Assembly (NCBI RefSeq): GCF_021088345.1
Contig: NZ_CP088156.1
Span: 8,299,001-8,363,000, forward strand
Direction: 5' to 3'
Origin: Bradyrhizobium ontarionense
GTDB taxonomy: Bacteria > Pseudomonadota > Alphaproteobacteria > Rhizobiales > Xanthobacteraceae
Length of the DNA stretch: 64,000 bases
This document shows, piece by piece, positions 61,781-64,000 of the stretch (positions within the stretch are counted from its first letter, which is position 1; each line of letters opens with the position of its first letter). The notes under the pieces are model-generated. The model did not search any database and had not been told where the DNA came from. It was given only the letters and a program-made list of their open reading frames with translations. The translations under genes and the position numbers were made by a program.

Positions 61781-62392
61781 ATGAACTGGCTCCAATTCAT
61801 CGCGGACATTGTAGGCCATCTTGCGTGGCCGGTTGTTGTGCTGATCATCGTGTTTGCCGTGCGCAAGCACTTGGGCTCATTGGCCGAACGGATACTTGAA
61901 CTGAGCTTCGGGGGCGCAACGGTTAAGTTCGATAAGCTGCTATCGACGGGCGCGGAACTGATCGAGCAGGCCAAAGAGGAAGAGCCTGAAGAGACCGCAG
62001 AGGAGATGACGAAAACTCTGAGTAAGCATATCGATAGGCTCAAAGACCTTCGTTCCCAGCCGGCGGACGAAGGACAGGCAATGGTCCTATTCAAAGATAT
62101 AGAACTGAAGCTTATTAACATAGGAATCGCGCTCGGTCTGGCACCTCAAAAGGGAAGGCTCCACGCCAGGGACGTAGTGAGACATTTGCGATCGCAGAAG
62201 CAGATCGACAGCGGCTTCGCAAAGTTGTTCGACACCCTACAGGAAGGACGAAACGTGCTCGCCCACGCTCGGCGGCTAAGTCAAAGTGAGATCGAGGAGT
62301 ACGTGCGGCAGGCGTCATTCTTCCTGATTCAATTGGAGATGTGGGAAGAACGCCTCAACAAGAAGAGCGGCAGGAGTGTCCCTTCTGGTTGA
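61781..62392 (+). CDS. Membrane-anchored protein with an HEPN-type RNxxxH motif
   Basis: The 203-residue product starts with one transmembrane helix (HLAWPVVVLIIVFAV), followed by a Glu/Lys-rich coiled segment (EEEPEETAEEMTKTLSKHIDRLKDL) and a helical C-terminal domain. That domain contains LQEGRNVLAHARRLS: Arg157-Asn-x3-His162 matches the Rx4H RNase motif of HEPN domains, in which the second residue is usually polar (often Asn). Lower GC than flanking genes suggests transfer. It starts 33 bases before a second gene of unknown function (62425). Toxin or nuclease activity is inference. Confidence 0.7.
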   Translation: MNWLQFIADIVGHLAWPVVVLIIVFAVRKHLGSLAERILELSFGGATVKFDKLLSTGAELIEQAKEEEPEETAEEMTKTLSKHIDRLKDLRSQPADEGQAMVLFKDIELKLINIGIALGLAPQKGRLHARDVVRHLRSQKQIDSGFAKLFDTLQEGRNVLAHARRLSQSEIEEYVRQASFFLIQLEMWEERLNKKSGRSVPSG

Positions 62393-62424
62393 GCTCCCGC
62401 CCATTTCCAGGTGGAAAAACTAGC

Positions 62425-63252
62425 ATGGATCGAGATACGTTTCTCAAGTTGGCGCCCGAGTACTACATGCTCGCGCTGTTTATCCATTTCGATTACCCGC
62501 GCGATCTGCACGGTGAGTCAAGTTTTGCCAGGGACTTTGCAGTAAATGATGATAGCGAATGGCATGATTTCGTCGAGAGCGCTCCGCTTCGTCAGGAGGC
62601 GTTGCGGCGTTTAGAAAGACTAGGCGCGATCAAGTTGGTTTTAGATGCCTTCGGGCCAATACTTTGGCATCGTGGCCCGAACTTCGAGAGGTTGCTGGAC
62701 GAATGGGAGAAAACGCCGTCGAGCGTGTTCTACAAGGCAAGGATGTCGGGGGACCGGCGCGAGTGGCTTATGGCCGCTCTCCCCAAGGTCAACGGCACCG
62801 CACAGGATCTCAAAATCACGAGCGCCGACTATTCCGCCGCAGCAGTCTCCGAATTCACGTCAGATTCGTTTGCTGAGGCCGCCCATCCTGAGCCTGCCGA
62901 TGAATGGGCGCCAATCACACTCGATCAGACCGACCCCGTCGTCACGGAAGCCACTAAACAGCTTGGCGCAGCGACGGAAGCGATCGAGCAGGACAACGGA
63001 TACTCCATCAAGCATCCGCAAGAGCGTGACGCGGTCGTTCAAGACCTCAAGGGAGGATTAGACAAGCTTAAGTCGGGTGTTGTGAGCGTCGGATGGATGC
63101 GGAGAATTGTCAACGGATTGAGGATTAGCAGCGTCCGATTTGCTGACACGATAAAAGGACAGACGATCGACGGCACGCTCATGGCGCTCAGGGAAGTCGT
63201 TAAGTCTCACATGAGCCACCTTATCGAGCATCTATTCTGGTGGTTGCATTAA
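62425..63252 (+). CDS. Hypothetical protein, second gene of the HEPN-type cassette
   Basis: The 275-residue product starts MDRDTFLKLAPEYYMLALFI and continues with a mixed helical region (PLRQEALRRLERLGAIKLVLDAFGPILWHRG), a Ser/Ala/Asp-rich middle and a helical tail that ends in aromatic LIEHLFWWLH, possibly membrane-associated. I recognise no family. It is 32 bases downstream of the HEPN-type gene on the same strand, with similar base composition, and so is a likely partner. Confidence 0.65.
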   Translation: MDRDTFLKLAPEYYMLALFIHFDYPRDLHGESSFARDFAVNDDSEWHDFVESAPLRQEALRRLERLGAIKLVLDAFGPILWHRGPNFERLLDEWEKTPSSVFYKARMSGDRREWLMAALPKVNGTAQDLKITSADYSAAAVSEFTSDSFAEAAHPEPADEWAPITLDQTDPVVTEATKQLGAATEAIEQDNGYSIKHPQERDAVVQDLKGGLDKLKSGVVSVGWMRRIVNGLRISSVRFADTIKGQTIDGTLMALREVVKSHMSHLIEHLFWWLH

Positions 63253-63724
63253 GCTGAGCTAAAACGACTGTCATGCTGTCGGTTACGAAATTGCGGTACC
63301 GTGCAGTGGAGCATTATGACCACAATACCCATCACCGGCGGCGCCTTCAGCACCATCCGCTCGGCGACGTTGAACCGCCACACCTTCTCGCGCGGCGTTG
63401 ATCAGAATCGTGGCCTGATGACGCTGCCGGTTGCGCGCCCTGGCTGCATCGACGAGCGCTCGCAAGGCACAGACCTGGATGCGCGGCAGATCGGTCGGCA
63501 GTGCGAGCAGTCCGAGCGTGAGCCCCCCTCGGTCATGGCGAATTGGTTGCCTGACGGGCCGTAGGGTGCGCGGCCAATGCCATGAAGATCAGGGAGAGGG
63601 GATGGCCCGCTCGCCCATGCGCTGCTTAAGCCGTAATCAGCTCTGCCGACCTATTTGGGCTTGCGGTCGTCCGCATCGCGCGCAACCATCGTGCCGGATC
63701 ACCTGAACACGCCAGCGAGACTGC
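63253..63724. other. Gene-free stretch before the adenine-deaminase gene
   Basis: Short frames on both strands (63283-63564) overlap each other and resemble broken coding DNA of unknown origin. No family could be assigned. It may be a decayed gene at the edge of the cassette. Confidence 0.45.
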
Positions 63725-64000
63725 CATGACCAAACTCACGCGCTTTGCGGTCGCCCCCCTGCACACCATGACGCGCCGATTGGCCGATGTCGCCTCGGGG
63801 CGCGTCGCGCCGGATCTCGTCATCACCGGCGCGCGCGTGCTCTCGACCTATTCGGAGCGCATTCATCCGGGTCGCGAGCTCTGGATCACCGGTGGGCGGA
63901 TGGCGGCAGTGAAGCCGGCCGGGGCTCACAAGTCCTTCGCGGGTGGCTTCGCCATCTACGACGCGGCCGCCGGCATCATCGCGCCGGGCCTGGTCGATCC
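63725..64000 (+). CDS. Adenine deaminase/amidohydrolase family, N-terminal part (runs off window)
   Basis: From ATG 63725 the frame is open to the window end (92 codons). [66 protein letters not shown] matches the start of adenine deaminase-like amidohydrolases (ADVxxGRxxPDLVIxxxRV), with the composite beta-sandwich domain ending at GIIAPGLVD. The metal-binding HxH motif lies beyond the window. Conversion of adenine to hypoxanthine is the family role. Confidence 0.82.

Noticed and set aside
63283..63564. Frames on both strands that might be a broken dehydrogenase or monooxygenase
   Set aside because: The fragments are too short and disagree between frames; no motif allowed a family to be named.

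Overview
The window is a 64 kb piece of a GC-rich alphaproteobacterial chromosome. The gene families (DUF1236, purS-purQ-purL with bolA and grxD, EcfG-type stress promoters, oxalate genes oxc/frc, dispersed intergenic repeats) point to Bradyrhizobium or a close relative. This assignment comes from recognising families and gene order, not from a search. I saw no rRNA, tRNA, CRISPR array or prophage.

Region 1 (1-27 kb) is a housekeeping backbone with insertions. The 3' end of purC, purS, a small coiled-coil gene and purQ are followed by a DUF1236 secreted protein, dctA, and a LysR-controlled catabolic operon (alpha/beta hydrolase, carboxymuconolactone decarboxylase family protein, SDR, pyrone-dicarboxylate-hydrolase-like amidohydrolase). 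purL appears only at 10.4 kb, bolA at 15.1 kb and grxD at 19.1 kb. An ergothioneine operon (egtB-egtD) and ltrA sit between bolA and grxD. Then come a macro-domain protein, a serine hydrolase, threonine aldolase, rpsD, an acyltransferase-like protein, a cupin, an HpcH aldolase and murI.

Region 2 (27-38 kb) is accessory DNA. It holds dispersed repeats (two tandem 221-bp-spaced units), a DCC protein, hypothetical genes and a TPR/SPINDLY glycosyltransferase. It also holds four copies of a REP-like end sequence with the core GGTGACAGTGCAC. One inverted pair brackets a RAYT transposase inserted exactly at the 3' end of ddl; another inverted pair brackets an arsR-SRPBCC-GFA operon. A ribbon-helix-helix gene with a phased operator array and a PHB-depolymerase-type esterase lie between the two.

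Region 3 (38-44 kb) holds a thermonuclease, a small stress-promoter gene, a PAS histidine kinase, a CDF zinc transporter and a quinone oxidoreductase.

Region 4 (44-61.6 kb) is an oxalate regulon: a CBS protein, two OxlT-like MFS carriers, a 45-aa small protein, frc (formyl-CoA:oxalate CoA-transferase), oxc (oxalyl-CoA decarboxylase), a GntR/FCD regulator and, divergently, an ADP-forming acyl-CoA ligase. Six copies of a CTGGCAT-N5-ATACCAG-like operator lie upstream of these genes and tie them together. The regulon is split by a 6.8 kb island (AraC regulator, two secreted alpha/beta hydrolases, DUF302, NTF2-like, peptidoglycan-binding protein, cheZ), which is flanked on both sides by the 3' end of frc: intact on the right, decayed on the left.

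Region 5 (61.7-64 kb) has a lower-GC two-gene cassette whose first protein is membrane-anchored and carries an HEPN-type RNxxxH motif. The start of an adenine-deaminase-family gene runs off the edge.

Three exact GGAAC-N16-CGTT (EcfG general stress) promoters were found, upstream of a DUF1328 gene, egtB and a 60-aa protein. The most notable signals are the oxalate operator network with its small-protein member, the frc-flanked island, and the REP-bounded cassettes.
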